A stretch of 64,000 nt of DNA. It comes from Gammaproteobacteria bacterium. Its GTDB lineage: Bacteria; Pseudomonadota; Gammaproteobacteria; Xanthomonadales; SZUA-36. The notes under the pieces are model-generated. The model had not been told where the DNA came from. It worked only from the letters and a program-made list of their open reading frames with translations, and did not search any database. Positions 37,741 through 47,316 of this stretch are shown one piece after another (position 1 is the stretch's first letter; each line of letters starts with the position of its first letter). A program made the translations under genes and the position numbers. The stretch is from positions 1 through 64,000 of the forward strand of contig JAUIJU010000012.1 of NCBI GenBank assembly GCA_030431095.1. Direction: 5' to 3'.

Positions 37741-38005
37741 GATGTGGTTCCTTGCATAAGGGATCCCGCGCAGGGCATCGCTGCCGCTGGGTGCGCGTCA
37801 AAATCCCGGGTTCATCCTCCACTTGCCCTGTCCGGAGACCTCTTTTCTGGCGAGGCACCCGTCCGAACCGTTGCGGTCAAGTGTGCGTATTAGGCCCGCT
37901 GGCCGGGTTCGCAGCCCCGGGGCGGACAGATTTTTGCCGTGTTTCGGGGTACTCCCGAAAACGGACGGCGCATTCTAGTCGATTCGGGGGGGGGCGACAA
38001 GCGCC
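37741..38005 (-). promoter_or_regulatory. Leader/promoter region of rpsB
   Basis: This 265-nt gap holds no credible gene. It should contain the rpsB-tsf promoter and leader, where S2 is known to repress its own mRNA in enterobacteria. A strong hairpin at 37937-37964 has arms TTTCGGG/CCCGAAA extended by CCGT/ACGG around loop GTACT, with one bulged G. There is no T run after it in the sense direction. No clear sigma-70 pair was found by eye. Confidence 0.4.
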
Positions 38006-39280
38006 TCACTCCGGCAGCGCCAGGTCCTCCAGCATCGCCTTCAGGAACCGCGCCGCTTCACCGCCGGTGCAGGCCCGGTGGTCGAAGGTCAGGCTCAGGG
38101 GCATGATGCGGTGCACCTCCAGTCCGCCCAGCACGGGCACCACCTCGTGGCGGGACTTGCCCGCGGCCACGATGCACACGCAGGGCGGGTTGATGATGGG
38201 CGTGGCGTAACGGCCGGCGAACACGCCGAAGTTGGACAGCATGATGGTGTAGTCCTTGAGATCCTCCGGCGGAATGGCGCGGTGGGTCACGTTTTCCTTC
38301 AGGCGGTTGATCGAGTCGCGCACTTCGTCCGGCGTGGATGAATGCACGTTGCGCAGGGCCGCGGCGAACAGGCCGTCCGGCGTGTCCACCGCCATGCCCA
38401 CGTCCATGCCCTTGTGGATCATGCGCATGCCCTTCTCGCCGTCGTACCAGGCGTTCAGTCCCGGTTCCACCTGCGCGCCGGCCCACAGCGCGCGCAACAG
38501 GCGCACGGTCACGTCCTGGCCGTGACGCCAGGCGTGCAGGTCGGCGTCGTCCATCAGGGACGTGTGCACCACTTCCGCCTGGGCTTTCGACATGGCGCGG
38601 GCCATGGTGCGGCGCGTGCCGCGAATGGGTTCCCACTCGCCGGTGGCCTGGGCGGGGGCCGGGCGCTGGGCCGGACGCGGTGCGGGGGCGGGCGCCGGCG
38701 CCGGTGCGGGCGCCGGGGCGCGGGCCCGGGACGGGTCGTCCGCCACCGCCTGCACATCGGCTCGGGTCACCACGCCGTCCGCGCCGGTGGGCGTGACCGT
38801 GGCCAGGTCCACCTTCAGTTTGCGGGCCAGGGCGCGCACCGCCGGGGTGACCTTGATGCCGCCCACGCTGGATACGCTGTCGGCCACCACGCGGTCGGAG
38901 CTTTCCATGGCGCCGACCACGGTGCCGGAATCGGCGCGCGGGGCGCTGTCCTCGTCCGCGGCCGGCGCGTCCCCGGACGGCGCCTCGGGGGTCGGCGCGG
39001 GGGGTTCTTCCGCGGCTTCGGCGGGCGCTTCGTCCGCGGAGCCATCGCCGACGTCGAAGCCCGCCAGGGGCTTGCCCGTCTCGACCACGTCCCCCGCCTG
39101 GCCGTAGAACTTCACGATCGTGCCGTCGAAGGGAGAAGGCACCTCGACCACCGCCTTGGCGGTTTCCATGCTGACCATGGGGTCGTCGGTTTTCAGTTCG
39201 TCACCCTCGGCGACCAGCCACTCCACGATTTCGGCGTCCGGCAGGCCTTCGCCCAGGTCGGGCAGGTTGAAGATTTTCAT
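38006..39280 (-). CDS. bkdB: Branched-chain 2-oxoacid dehydrogenase E2 (dihydrolipoyl acyltransferase)
   Basis: A 424-residue E2 that accepts the acyl group from E1 on lipoyl-lysine and passes it to CoA. The lipoyl domain (residues 1-78) has the lipoylated Lys in MVSMETAKAVVEV. A Glu/Ala/Pro-rich linker precedes a peripheral-subunit-binding domain (VTPAVRALARKLKVDLA). A second linker is almost pure Ala-Pro before the catalytic domain from about residue 215. The catalytic His is in LTFDHRACTGGEAARFL; the usual DHRxxDG aspartate is Thr here, a variation I recall in related branched-chain E2 sequences. ATG 39280 overlaps the E1beta stop (ATGA). Confidence 0.92.
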   Translation of the reverse strand: MKIFNLPDLGEGLPDAEIVEWLVAEGDELKTDDPMVSMETAKAVVEVPSPFDGTIVKFYGQAGDVVETGKPLAGFDVGDGSADEAPAEAAEEPPAPTPEAPSGDAPAADEDSAPRADSGTVVGAMESSDRVVADSVSSVGGIKVTPAVRALARKLKVDLATVTPTGADGVVTRADVQAVADDPSRARAPAPAPAPAPAPAPRPAQRPAPAQATGEWEPIRGTRRTMARAMSKAQAEVVHTSLMDDADLHAWRHGQDVTVRLLRALWAGAQVEPGLNAWYDGEKGMRMIHKGMDVGMAVDTPDGLFAAALRNVHSSTPDEVRDSINRLKENVTHRAIPPEDLKDYTIMLSNFGVFAGRYATPIINPPCVCIVAAGKSRHEVVPVLGGLEVHRIMPLSLTFDHRACTGGEAARFLKAMLEDLALPE

Positions 39281-40257
39281 GAGACTTCCATCACCTCGTT
39301 CACGGCATTGAGGATGCGTTTCACGCTCGGCATGTATTTCATTTCCATCTTGTACAGCGGCATGACCGAGTCGTAACCCGTGACGCGCTTGACCGGCGCG
39401 TACAGATGGTAGAGCCCGGCGTCGGCCAGGCCCGCTGCGATCTCGGCGCCCACGCCGCACATCCGCGCGGCTTCGTGCACGATCACGCAACGGCCGGTTT
39501 TCTCCACCGATTCGATGATCGTGTCCATGTCCAGGGGGCTGATGGTGGCCACGTCAATCACCTCGGCGCTGACGCCCTGCTCGGCGAGCTGGTCGGCGGC
39601 CTCCAGGGTTTCCTTGACCATGGCGCCCCAGGTGACCAGGGTCAGGTCGGTGCCGTCGCGCAGCACGTAGCACACGTCCAGGGGCAGGTCTTCACCGTTG
39701 TCTTCCACCTCTTCCTTGTGCAGGCGGTAAATGCGCTTGGGTTCCAGGAACACCACCGGGTCCGGGTCGCGGATGGCGGCCAGGAGCAGGCCGTAGGCGC
39801 GCGACGGCGAAGAGGGGATGACCACCCGCAGGCCCGGGATGTGGGCGAACAGGGCCTCGGTGCTCTCGGAGTGGTGCTCCGGGGCGTGGATGCCGCCGCC
39901 GAAGGGCGCGCGCAGCACCATGGGGCAGCTCAGGCGGCCGCGGGTGCGGTGCCGCATGCGGGCCGCGTGGCAAATCATGTGGTCGACCATGGCGTAGATG
40001 AAGCCCATGAATTGGGCCTCCGCCACGGGCTTCATGCCTTGCGCGGCCATGCCCACGGACAGGCCCGCGATCATGGTCTCGGCCAGGGGCGTGTCGATCA
40101 CGCGCTCATCACCAAATCGCTGGGCGAGTCCGGCGGTGGCGCGAAACACGCCGCCGTTGATGCCCACGTCTTCGCCCAGGACCACCACGGAGTCGTCGTT
40201 TTCCATCTCCCGGGCCAGCGCCAGGGTGACGGCTTCCACCATCGTGATACCGGCCAT
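39277..40257 (-). CDS. bkdA2: Branched-chain 2-oxoacid dehydrogenase E1 beta subunit
   Basis: A 326-residue transketolase-like beta subunit that completes the thiamine-diphosphate site of E1. Blocks: [34 protein letters not shown] with the cofactor-activating Glu region, [38 protein letters not shown] and [15 protein letters not shown]. The ATG at 40257 overlaps the E1alpha stop by one base. Confidence 0.94.
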   Translation of the reverse strand: MAGITMVEAVTLALAREMENDDSVVVLGEDVGINGGVFRATAGLAQRFGDERVIDTPLAETMIAGLSVGMAAQGMKPVAEAQFMGFIYAMVDHMICHAARMRHRTRGRLSCPMVLRAPFGGGIHAPEHHSESTEALFAHIPGLRVVIPSSPSRAYGLLLAAIRDPDPVVFLEPKRIYRLHKEEVEDNGEDLPLDVCYVLRDGTDLTLVTWGAMVKETLEAADQLAEQGVSAEVIDVATISPLDMDTIIESVEKTGRCVIVHEAARMCGVGAEIAAGLADAGLYHLYAPVKRVTGYDSVMPLYKMEMKYMPSVKRILNAVNEVMEVS

Positions 40258-41330
40258 TACTTGAGCTCCTCCAGGGCGCGTTCGCGCTGCGCCGCCAGGT
40301 CGTGCGGCAGCTCGGCGTACATGTAATCGAACATGGACTCGATGGGCGGTTTGCCCAGGGCCAGGTACTCCTCGACGGACGCGTTCACCACCTGCACGGC
40401 TTCTTCCTCGAGTGCGCTTTCGCGCGCGTCGTCCCACTGATTCTCGGACACGAGGTAATTGCGCAGGCGCATGATCGGTTCGCGCTTCCAGGCGGCGTCC
40501 ACCTCGTCGTTTTCGCGATAGCGCGTGGCGTCATCGGCGGTGGTGTGGTCGGAGAGCCGGTAGGTGATCATTTCCACCACCGTGGCGCCGCCGCCGGAGC
40601 GGGCCTGCTCGATGGCCTCCTCCATGACCCAGCGCGCGGCAATCAGGTCGTTGCCGTCGGCCTGCAGCGAGGGCAGACCCGCGGCCAGGCCCTTCTGGGC
40701 CAGCGTCTTGGCGTGGTTCTGCTTGCTGCGCGGCACCGAGATGGCCCACTGGTTGTTGACGATCACCAGCACCAGCGGCAGGTTGAAGGCGCTGGCGGCG
40801 TTGATCGCCTCCAGAAAATCGCCCTTGGAGCTGCCACCGTCGCCGACCACGCTGACGGCCACGCGCTGTTCGTCACGCAACTTGTAGGCCAGCGCGGCGC
40901 CGGCCGCGTGCAGGCACTGGGTGGCGATCGGCACACACCAGGCGAAGTCGTGTTGCGGGCCGGAAAAGTCGCTGCCGCGTTCGTCGCCACCCCAGTAATT
41001 GAGGACGTCGGACATCTTCACGCCGCGGGCGAACTGGGCACCGTATTCACGATACATGGGCGCGAAACAGTCTTCCGGGCGCATCGCGCTGCCGATGGCC
41101 AGGTGCACGGCCTCGTGGCCCAGGCAGCTGGCGTAGGTGCCCAGTTTGCCGGTGCGTTGCAGGGCGATGGCCTTTTTGTCGAAAACCCGGGTGTGGACCA
41201 TCTGCCGGTACAGGCTGCGCAACTGGTCGAAGTCCTTCGCCAGGGGTGGCGCTTCGTCACCGACCAGGCGCCCGTCGGGCGACAGGAACTGGTAGAAATC
41301 AATTTTGAACGAGGCAATGGTTGCCGGCAT
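40257..41330 (-). CDS. bkdA1: Branched-chain 2-oxoacid dehydrogenase E1 alpha subunit
   Basis: A 357-residue thiamine-diphosphate-binding subunit that decarboxylates the 2-oxoacids of Leu, Ile and Val. The ThDP motif starts at [19 protein letters not shown] and ends with NNQWAISVP. The phosphorylation-loop-like block [16 protein letters not shown] is conserved, as is [17 protein letters not shown]. The three genes form an E1alpha-E1beta-E2 operon; no E3 gene is adjacent, so lipoamide dehydrogenase must be shared with another complex. Specificity for branched-chain rather than pyruvate substrates is inferred from the alpha/beta split and catabolic context. Confidence 0.93.
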   Translation of the reverse strand: MPATIASFKIDFYQFLSPDGRLVGDEAPPLAKDFDQLRSLYRQMVHTRVFDKKAIALQRTGKLGTYASCLGHEAVHLAIGSAMRPEDCFAPMYREYGAQFARGVKMSDVLNYWGGDERGSDFSGPQHDFAWCVPIATQCLHAAGAALAYKLRDEQRVAVSVVGDGGSSKGDFLEAINAASAFNLPLVLVIVNNQWAISVPRSKQNHAKTLAQKGLAAGLPSLQADGNDLIAARWVMEEAIEQARSGGGATVVEMITYRLSDHTTADDATRYRENDEVDAAWKREPIMRLRNYLVSENQWDDARESALEEEAVQVVNASVEEYLALGKPPIESMFDYMYAELPHDLAAQRERALEELK

Positions 41331-41406
41331 CTTGGCTTCCTCTCGAGTCCGGGGCGAGGCCGGGAGAAACGGCCGGGGCAGAAGTCCCGGAACAGAAAAA
41401 GTCCGC

Positions 41407-41415
41407 TATTATACT
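41407..41415 (+). promoter_or_regulatory. -10-like region before tryptophan dioxygenase
   Basis: TATTATACT contains overlapping -10 matches (TATTAT and TATACT) 63-71 nt upstream of the GTG start, in the divergent gap facing the E1alpha gene. No strong -35 is seen. Confidence 0.4.
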
Positions 41416-41477
41416 TCGACACCGCCGTGCGGGGTCCACCCCGCGGACTTTTCAATCCGGCCTGCTGGGCCCAAACC

Positions 41478-42341
41478 GTGACACCCGTGAGCGACGAAAA
41501 CCCAAACCGGCGACCGCTGGAAGGCGGCATCACCACCGACCTTCAGGGCCGACTGACCTATGGCGGCTATCTGCGCCTGGACCGGCTGCTGGCAGCGCAG
41601 CAGCCGCACAGCGACCCCGAGCACCATGACGAGATGCTGTTCATCATTCAGCACCAGGTGGCGGAACTGTGGATGAAACTGATCATTCATGAACTTCGCG
41701 CGGCCATGCGCAACATCGCGGAGGACAATCCCGGTCCGGTCAGCAAGGTCCTGTCGCGCGTCAAGCAGGTCCAGCGCCAGCTGTTCGAGCAATGGACCGT
41801 GCTGTCCACGCTGACCCCGGCCGAGTACTCGGAGTTTCGTGGCGTGTTGCGCGCGGCATCGGGTTTCCAGTCGCTGCAATATCGAAGGGTCGAATTCCTT
41901 CTGGGTAACAAGAATGCCGACATGCTGCGGGTGTTCGCACACGATCCCGAAGGCCAGGCCGCGTTGCGCGAAACCCTGGAAGCGCCCAGCCTGTACGACG
42001 AGTTCCTGATGTTCCTCGGCCGCCAGGGTCACGCCGTGCCGGAACGCCACCTGGACCGTGACTGGTCAGAACCGCACCAGCGGGATCCCGCGCTGGTGCC
42101 GGTGTTCAAGGCCATCTACGAGGACACCGAGCGCCACTGGGTGGCGTACGAACTGTGTGAAAAGATGGTGGACGTCGAAGAAAGTTTTCAGCTCTGGCGT
42201 TTCCGACACATGCAGACCGTGGAGCGGATCATCGGCTTCAAACCCGGCACGGGCGGTTCCTCGGGCGTGGGTTTTCTGAAGAAAGCCCTGGACCTGACGT
42301 TTTTTCCCGAGCTGATGGACGTGCGCACCGTCATCGGTTGA
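41478..42341 (+). CDS. kynA: Tryptophan 2,3-dioxygenase
   Basis: A 287-residue heme dioxygenase that opens the indole ring of L-tryptophan, the first step of the kynurenine route. Conserved blocks: [54 protein letters not shown] and [19 protein letters not shown] with the heme-ligand His, ending [15 protein letters not shown]. The start is GTG 41478 or GTG 41487. It converges on the MarR gene with no gap. No kynB or kynU is visible nearby. Confidence 0.93.
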   Translation: MTPVSDENPNRRPLEGGITTDLQGRLTYGGYLRLDRLLAAQQPHSDPEHHDEMLFIIQHQVAELWMKLIIHELRAAMRNIAEDNPGPVSKVLSRVKQVQRQLFEQWTVLSTLTPAEYSEFRGVLRAASGFQSLQYRRVEFLLGNKNADMLRVFAHDPEGQAALRETLEAPSLYDEFLMFLGRQGHAVPERHLDRDWSEPHQRDPALVPVFKAIYEDTERHWVAYELCEKMVDVEESFQLWRFRHMQTVERIIGFKPGTGGSSGVGFLKKALDLTFFPELMDVRTVIG

Positions 42342-42842
42342 TCACGCGGTCAGGTCGTCACCGCCGTCGAGCGCGTCGGCGCCGCGCTGCAGTTTGTCCA
42401 GCAGGCGGTCCAGTTCGGCGCGTTCCCCCCCGCTGAGCGCCTCCAGCAGCCGACGTTCATAGTCCCGGGCACGCGGCACCACCTGGTTGAACAGCCGCAC
42501 GCCCGCCCGCGACAGCTTCAGGACCATGCGCCGCCCGTCGCTGGCGTGCGCGGTGCGACGCACCAGGTCACGCGATTCCAGTCGCCCCACGGCCCGGCTC
42601 ACGGCCACCTTGTCCATGGCGCCGCGCGCCATGACATCCGAGGCGGTCAGTCCGGCGAAGCGACCCAGGATGGCCACCACGCGCCACTCGGTGACGCTCA
42701 GGCCGTGCGCGTCCCGGTAGGTGGCGGCGATGCCCTCGCTGACCGTGTTGCTGAGCAGCGAAAGGCGATAGGGGACGAAGGATTCCAGCGCGAAATCCGC
42801 CGGGTTTTCCGCCGCACGGGCGTCATCGGTCCGGTCGTTCAC
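42342..42842 (-). CDS. MarR-family regulator of the tyrosine-degradation operon
   Basis: A 166-residue MarR-type repressor. The winged-helix core reads LSVTEWRVVAILGRFAGLTA, VMARGAMDKVAVSRAVGRLE and the wing ASDGRRMVLKLS. It is divergent from hpd, and the gap contains a perfect inverted repeat over the hpd promoter, so repression of hpd-hmgA-fahA-maiA and of itself is likely, relieved by a pathway intermediate (inference). MarR-type regulators of tyrosine degradation are known in gammaproteobacteria. GTG 42842 is preferred over GTG 42854 because AAGGTGAG then lies at Shine-Dalgarno distance. Confidence 0.88.
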   Translation of the reverse strand: MNDRTDDARAAENPADFALESFVPYRLSLLSNTVSEGIAATYRDAHGLSVTEWRVVAILGRFAGLTASDVMARGAMDKVAVSRAVGRLESRDLVRRTAHASDGRRMVLKLSRAGVRLFNQVVPRARDYERRLLEALSGGERAELDRLLDKLQRGADALDGGDDLTA

Positions 42843-42855
42843 GGGAGGGCTCACC

Positions 42856-42884
42856 TTGCAATTAGTTACATATGAAACTATTAT
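42856..42884 (+). promoter_or_regulatory. hpd promoter
   Basis: TTGCAA (42856-42861) and TATTAT (42879-42884) are separated by 17 nt, giving a good sigma-70 promoter with a leader of about 70-75 nt to the hpd ATG. The spacer is filled by the operator repeat. Confidence 0.65.
42863..42880. promoter_or_regulatory. Probable MarR operator
   Basis: An 18-bp inverted repeat, TAGTT-A-CATATG-A-AACTA. Its only mismatches are the two A bases flanking the central CATATG. It sits between the -35 and -10 boxes of the hpd promoter and 21 nt from the regulator start, the classic place for a MarR dimer to block both genes. Confidence 0.7.
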
Positions 42885-42964
42885 AGTGCATATGCATGCG
42901 GCCCGTCCCGGGCCACCATCACCAGACCAGCGGCCCGCCTTCCGGCGGCCGGCGGAGGAATCAC

Positions 42965-44014
42965 ATGACGGATGACCGCGACAATCCACTGGGTGTGGAG
43001 GGTTTTGAATTCATCGAGTTCGCCGCTCCCGATGCGCGACGGCTTCATGAACTGTTCGGCAGCCTGGGATTTGCCCCCATCGCACGCCACCGCAAGCGCA
43101 CCATCACCCTGTACCGCCAGGGCGACATCAACTTCCTGATCAACGAGGAACCGGGCAGTTTCGCCGAGCGTTTTGCCGCCGAGCACGGTCCCTGCTGCAC
43201 GGGCTTCGCCCTGCGCGTGGCCGATGCGGAACTGGCCTACCAGTCCTGTATCGCCAAAGGCGCCGAGTCCATGACCGACATCGGCGGCGCCGCCCTGGAA
43301 GGTCCGCGCATCGCCGGCATCGGCGGTTCCATGCTGTACCTGGTGGACCGCAGGGACGGCAGCGCCCTGGCCGAGGAGTTCGAACTGATTCCCGGCGCGG
43401 ACCCCCACCACGCCGGCTTCGGGCTGACCTTCATCGATCACCTGACGCACAACGTGTACTTCGGCAACATGGACGAGTGGGCGTCCTTCTACGAGCGCCT
43501 GTTCGGCTTCTACGAAGTCCGCTACTTCGACATCAAGGGCCAGCAGACGGGCCTCAAGTCCAAGGCCATGACGTCACCGGATGGCGCCATCTCCATCCCG
43601 ATCAACCAGTCCGAGGACCCCAAGAGCCAGATCAACGAGTACCTGGACGAGTACCAGGGCGAGGGCGTGCAGCACATCGCCCTGTACACGGAGAACATCT
43701 ACGACACGGTGGAAGGTCTGCGGGCTTCCGGCATCGAGTTCCTGAACACGCCGGACACCTACTACGAGATCATCGACCGTCGCGTGCCCGAGCACGACGA
43801 GGACATCGGGCGCATGCAGCGTAACCGCATCCTGATCGACGCGGACCAGGAGACGGGCAAGAAGCAGTTGCTGCAGATCTTCACCCAGACCAACATCGGC
43901 CCGATTTTCTTCGAGATCATCCAGCGCAAGGGCAACAAGGGCTTCGGCGAGGGCAACTTCACCGCGCTCTTCGAGTCCATCGAGCTGGACCAGGTGCGCC
44001 GCGGCGTACTCTGA
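42965..44014 (+). CDS. hpd: 4-hydroxyphenylpyruvate dioxygenase
   Basis: A 349-residue non-heme iron enzyme converting 4-hydroxyphenylpyruvate to homogentisate. The two vicinal-oxygen-chelate halves are visible; iron ligands lie in FIDHLTHNV, GVQHIALYTENIY and PIFFEIIQRKGNKGFGEG. AGGA precedes the ATG at 42965. It is the first gene of the tyrosine-catabolic operon. Confidence 0.96.
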   Translation: MTDDRDNPLGVEGFEFIEFAAPDARRLHELFGSLGFAPIARHRKRTITLYRQGDINFLINEEPGSFAERFAAEHGPCCTGFALRVADAELAYQSCIAKGAESMTDIGGAALEGPRIAGIGGSMLYLVDRRDGSALAEEFELIPGADPHHAGFGLTFIDHLTHNVYFGNMDEWASFYERLFGFYEVRYFDIKGQQTGLKSKAMTSPDGAISIPINQSEDPKSQINEYLDEYQGEGVQHIALYTENIYDTVEGLRASGIEFLNTPDTYYEIIDRRVPEHDEDIGRMQRNRILIDADQETGKKQLLQIFTQTNIGPIFFEIIQRKGNKGFGEGNFTALFESIELDQVRRGVL

Positions 44015-44034
44015 TTCGACCGGGGAAGAACGTC

Positions 44035-45162
44035 ATGGCCAAGCGCTGGATCACCACCCCCCGGGTCGAAGGGACCGCCTCGCGGCAGGCCCACGCGGAC
44101 CTGCCCGAGGGAACGTACGAGCGTGAGCTGGGCAAGGAGGGCTTCTTTGGGCCCGCCTCCCATATGCACCATCGGCATCCGCCCACGGCGTGGACCCGAA
44201 TGCAGGGTCCGTTGCGTCCGCGCGCCTTCGACACCACGCGGCTGGAGGAATTCGGCCCCACGCCCTGGGACGCGCGCGCCCTGCTGGGCAATGCCAGCGT
44301 GCAGGTACGGCTGTGGGCCATGACCTCGTCCATGGCGTCGCTGGCGCGCAACGCCGACGGCGACGAGTTGCTGTTCGTCCACTCCGGCGAAGGCCACCTG
44401 TACTGCGACTACGGCCACTTGCACATCCGCGAGGGCGACTACGTCATGCTGCCGCGCAGCACGATGTGGCGGCTGGAGTCGTCCGCGCCCATGCGCCTGT
44501 TGCTGATCGAAGCCACCAACTCCAGTTACATGCTGCCGGAAAAGGGCCTGGTCGGACCCCACGCGATTTTCGATCCGGCCATGCTCGACACGCCGGTCAT
44601 CGACGAGGCCTTCCTGGACCAGCAGGATGACACCGAATGGGACGTGATCGTCAAGCGCGGCGGCGAGCTGACCACGATCACCTATCCCTTCAGCCCGCTG
44701 GACGCCACGGGCTGGCACGGCGACCTGGTGCCGGTGCGCATCAACTGGCGGGACATTCGCCCGCTGATGAGCCACCGCTACCACCTGCCGCCCTCGGCCC
44801 ACACCACCTTCGTCGCCGGCCGCTTCGTGGTCTGCACCTTCGTGCCGCGGCCTTTCGAGACCGACCCGGGCGCCTTGAAAGTGCCGTTTTTCCACAACAA
44901 CGATGACTACGACGAGGTGCTGTTCTACCACGCCGGGGAGTTCTTCAGCCGCGACAATATTCACCCGGGCATGATGACGCTGCACCCCTGCGGCTTCACC
45001 CACGGGCCGCACCCCAAGGCGCTGGAAAAGGCTTTCGAACAGACCAGTGATGGAACCAACGAGGTGGCGGTCATGATCGACACCCGTGACGCACTGCAGG
45101 TGCTGGACGGGGCTGAGTCGGTCGAATGGCCCGGCTACGTCGACTCCTGGAAAAGCGGCTGA
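44035..45162 (+). CDS. hmgA: Homogentisate 1,2-dioxygenase
   Basis: A 375-residue cupin-type dioxygenase that opens homogentisate to maleylacetoacetate. The first cupin carries ELLFVHSGEGHLYCDYGHLH and GDYVMLPRSTMWRLE. The iron site lies in PFFHNNDDYDEVLFYHAG and TLHPCGFTHGPHPKALEKA. It is shorter than the 430-residue Pseudomonas/human form and belongs to the shorter bacterial branch. Twenty nt after hpd. Confidence 0.93.
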   Translation: MAKRWITTPRVEGTASRQAHADLPEGTYERELGKEGFFGPASHMHHRHPPTAWTRMQGPLRPRAFDTTRLEEFGPTPWDARALLGNASVQVRLWAMTSSMASLARNADGDELLFVHSGEGHLYCDYGHLHIREGDYVMLPRSTMWRLESSAPMRLLLIEATNSSYMLPEKGLVGPHAIFDPAMLDTPVIDEAFLDQQDDTEWDVIVKRGGELTTITYPFSPLDATGWHGDLVPVRINWRDIRPLMSHRYHLPPSAHTTFVAGRFVVCTFVPRPFETDPGALKVPFFHNNDDYDEVLFYHAGEFFSRDNIHPGMMTLHPCGFTHGPHPKALEKAFEQTSDGTNEVAVMIDTRDALQVLDGAESVEWPGYVDSWKSG

Positions 45163-45233
45163 CGGCCCCAAGGTCTCAGGAATGGGGCCCGAATGCAGAC
45201 GCCAGCACACACTCACCCACACGGACATTCAAC

Positions 45234-46217
45234 ATGAAACTCGCCTCGCTCAAGGGCGGCCGCGACGGTCAGCTCATCGTCGTCAGCCGCAACCTCGACC
45301 TGTACGTTTCCGCGGCGGAAATCGCCCCCACCTTGCAGGTGGCCCTGGATGACTGGGACCGGCACGCGCCGCTGCTCACCGCCCTGTCAGATGACCTGAA
45401 CGCGGGCAAGCGTGGCGATGCGCGCCAGCTGGACCTGCACGCGCTGGCCTCGCCACTGCCGCGGGCCTACGAGTTCCTGGACGGCAGCGCCTACCTGCCC
45501 CACGTGGAGCGCGTGCGCCGCGCCCGCGGCGCCGAGGTGCCGGAAAGTTTTTACGACGATCCGCTGATGTACCAGGCCACGGCCGCCGGCTTCCTGGGTC
45601 CGCGCGAACCGGTCAGGGCGGTGAGCGAGGAACACGGCATCGACTTCGAGGCCGAGGTGGTGGTGGTGACCGACGACGTGCCCATGAACCCCACCCCGGA
45701 AGAGGCGGCGGCGCGCATCGTGCTGGTCGGGCTGGTCAACGACGTCAGCCTGCGCAACCTGATTCCCGGTGAACTGGCCAAGGGCTTCGGCTTTTTGCAG
45801 TCCAAGCCGCGTTCCGCCTTGTCGCCGGTGCTGGTGACCCCGGACGAACTGGGCGATGCCTGGCAGGACGGCGTGCTGAGCCTGCCCCTGCACAGTTATC
45901 TCAACGGCGAGTGGTTCGGCAGCCCCGATGCGGGCACCGACATGCAGTTCGGCTTCGGCCGCCTGGTGGCCCACGCGGCGCACACCCGGCCGCTGACCGC
46001 CGGGACCATCGTGGGATCGGGCACCATCGCCAACCAGGACACCGCCCTGGGCGCGTCCTGCCTGGCGGAAAAACGCATGCTGGAAATCATCGCCGACGGC
46101 AAGCCGAGCACGCCGTTCATGCGTTTCGGGGACACCATTCGCATCGAAATGCTCAACGCCGACGACGAGAACATCTTCGGCAGTATCGAGCAGGTGATCG
46201 AGCCGCATGATGGCTGA
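45234..46217 (+). CDS. fahA: Fumarylacetoacetate hydrolase family protein
   Basis: A 327-residue FAH-fold hydrolase that splits fumarylacetoacetate into fumarate and acetoacetate. Metal ligands are in GIDFEAEVVVVTDDVP (two Glu) and VLVGLVNDVSLRNLIP (Asp); the catalytic region continues with GKGFGFLQSKP-like sequence (AKGFGFLQSKPRSALSPV) and TIVGSGTIANQD. Position between hmgA and maiA supports the assignment. Its last codons overlap maiA by 11 nt. Confidence 0.93.
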   Translation: MKLASLKGGRDGQLIVVSRNLDLYVSAAEIAPTLQVALDDWDRHAPLLTALSDDLNAGKRGDARQLDLHALASPLPRAYEFLDGSAYLPHVERVRRARGAEVPESFYDDPLMYQATAAGFLGPREPVRAVSEEHGIDFEAEVVVVTDDVPMNPTPEEAAARIVLVGLVNDVSLRNLIPGELAKGFGFLQSKPRSALSPVLVTPDELGDAWQDGVLSLPLHSYLNGEWFGSPDAGTDMQFGFGRLVAHAAHTRPLTAGTIVGSGTIANQDTALGASCLAEKRMLEIIADGKPSTPFMRFGDTIRIEMLNADDENIFGSIEQVIEPHDG

Positions 46218-46866
46218 CACGCCGGTCCTTTACGGCTACTGGCGCAGCACCGCGGCGTACCGCGTGCGCATCGCGCTCGGACTGAAGGGCATCACCTGGG
46301 AACACGCCGGTGTGAACCTGGTGAAGGACGGCGGTGAGCAGCACCAGTCTTCATACCGTGACCTGAACCCGGCGGGTCTGGTGCCGGCGCTGGTGTGGGG
46401 CGACACGGTGCTGAGCCAGTCGCTGGCGATCTGTGAATTCCTGGACGAGGTACGGCCCGAGCCGCCCCTGCTGCCGGCCGAACCGGCCGACCGAGCTGTC
46501 GTACGCGCCATCGCGCTGGACATCGCCTGCGACGTGCACCCGCTGAACAACCTGCGCGTGCAGCAGTACCTGGGCCGTGAAATGGACGCGGACGAGGCGG
46601 CGCGCACGCGCTGGATGCACCATTGGATGGCGTTGGGCTTCGCCGCCGTTGAAGGTCGCCTGGAGGCACGCGGCGCCGGCGGCGACCTGTGCTGCGGGCC
46701 GGTCCCCGGCCTGGCCGACCTGTGCCTGGTGGCGCAGGCCTACAACGCCGATCGCTTCGGATTCTCCCTGGCGCCGTTTCCGCGCGTGGCGCGTGTCGTG
46801 TCCCACTGCCGTGGACTGGCTGCATTTCGCGATGCTGCGCCCGAACGTCAACCCGATGCCGATTGA
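46207..46866 (+). CDS. maiA: Maleylacetoacetate isomerase
   Basis: A 219-residue zeta-class glutathione transferase fold that isomerises maleylacetoacetate to fumarylacetoacetate with glutathione. The active-site serine block is YGYWRSTAAYRVRIALGLKG, the glutathione loop NPAGLVPALVWGDTVLSQS, and the C-terminal domain has DVHPLNNLRVQQYLG. It closes the hpd operon. Confidence 0.95.
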   Translation: MMADTPVLYGYWRSTAAYRVRIALGLKGITWEHAGVNLVKDGGEQHQSSYRDLNPAGLVPALVWGDTVLSQSLAICEFLDEVRPEPPLLPAEPADRAVVRAIALDIACDVHPLNNLRVQQYLGREMDADEAARTRWMHHWMALGFAAVEGRLEARGAGGDLCCGPVPGLADLCLVAQAYNADRFGFSLAPFPRVARVVSHCRGLAAFRDAAPERQPDAD

Positions 46867-46947
46867 GGGCCTTTCCGGCGCGACCGGTTCACGCCGCCGT
46901 GCGCTTGCTTCATAATCGTGGCTGTTTCGAATCACCCGACACCGTTC

Positions 46948-47316
46948 ATGCGAAACCTGTTGCCGCTCTTGCTCGTCCCGCTGCTGGCCGCCTGCGCCAC
47001 GACTCCGCCGGACCCTTCCGCGTTCACCTCCGCCGAGCGAGCGATCGAGGCGGCGGAAAACGCCGGCGCCGAAGAGCTCTCGCCCACCGAGTTGCGCTTT
47101 GCCCGTGAACGCCTGCAACTGGCGCACACGGCCGTGGAGAAGAAGAAAAATGCGGAGGCCCTGCTGGCCATCGAACAAGCCGAGATCAACGCCGAACTGG
47201 CGATCGAGAAATCCCGGGCCGCCGTTGAGCGGCGCAAGGTGAACGAGTTGCGTCGCGCCAACGAGCTGTTGCGCGAACAGCTGGAAATGACCTACGGCGC
47301 GGAGTTCAGCCAATGA
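46948..47316 (+). CDS. DUF4398-type lipoprotein
   Basis: A 122-residue probable lipoprotein. The signal ends in a lipobox (LLLVPLLAACATT). The mature part is helical and charged, with AFTSAERAIEAAENAGAEEL and LRFARERLQLAHTAVEKKK, the DUF4398 pattern. The C-terminus is a coiled coil. It overlaps the following OmpA-type lipoprotein gene by 4 nt, and the two proteins share this helical domain, so they probably act together at the envelope. Function unknown. Confidence 0.85.
   Translation: MRNLLPLLLVPLLAACATTPPDPSAFTSAERAIEAAENAGAEELSPTELRFARERLQLAHTAVEKKKNAEALLAIEQAEINAELAIEKSRAAVERRKVNELRRANELLREQLEMTYGAEFSQ

Noticed and set aside
38700-38740. Ala-Pro coding repeat as a mobile or CRISPR-like repeat
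   Set aside because: It encodes the flexible interdomain linker of E2, a normal feature of these proteins.
40302-41477. Long upstream extension of the tryptophan dioxygenase frame
   Set aside because: The extension is antisense to the E1alpha gene and would more than double the enzyme; conserved sequence begins only after 41478.
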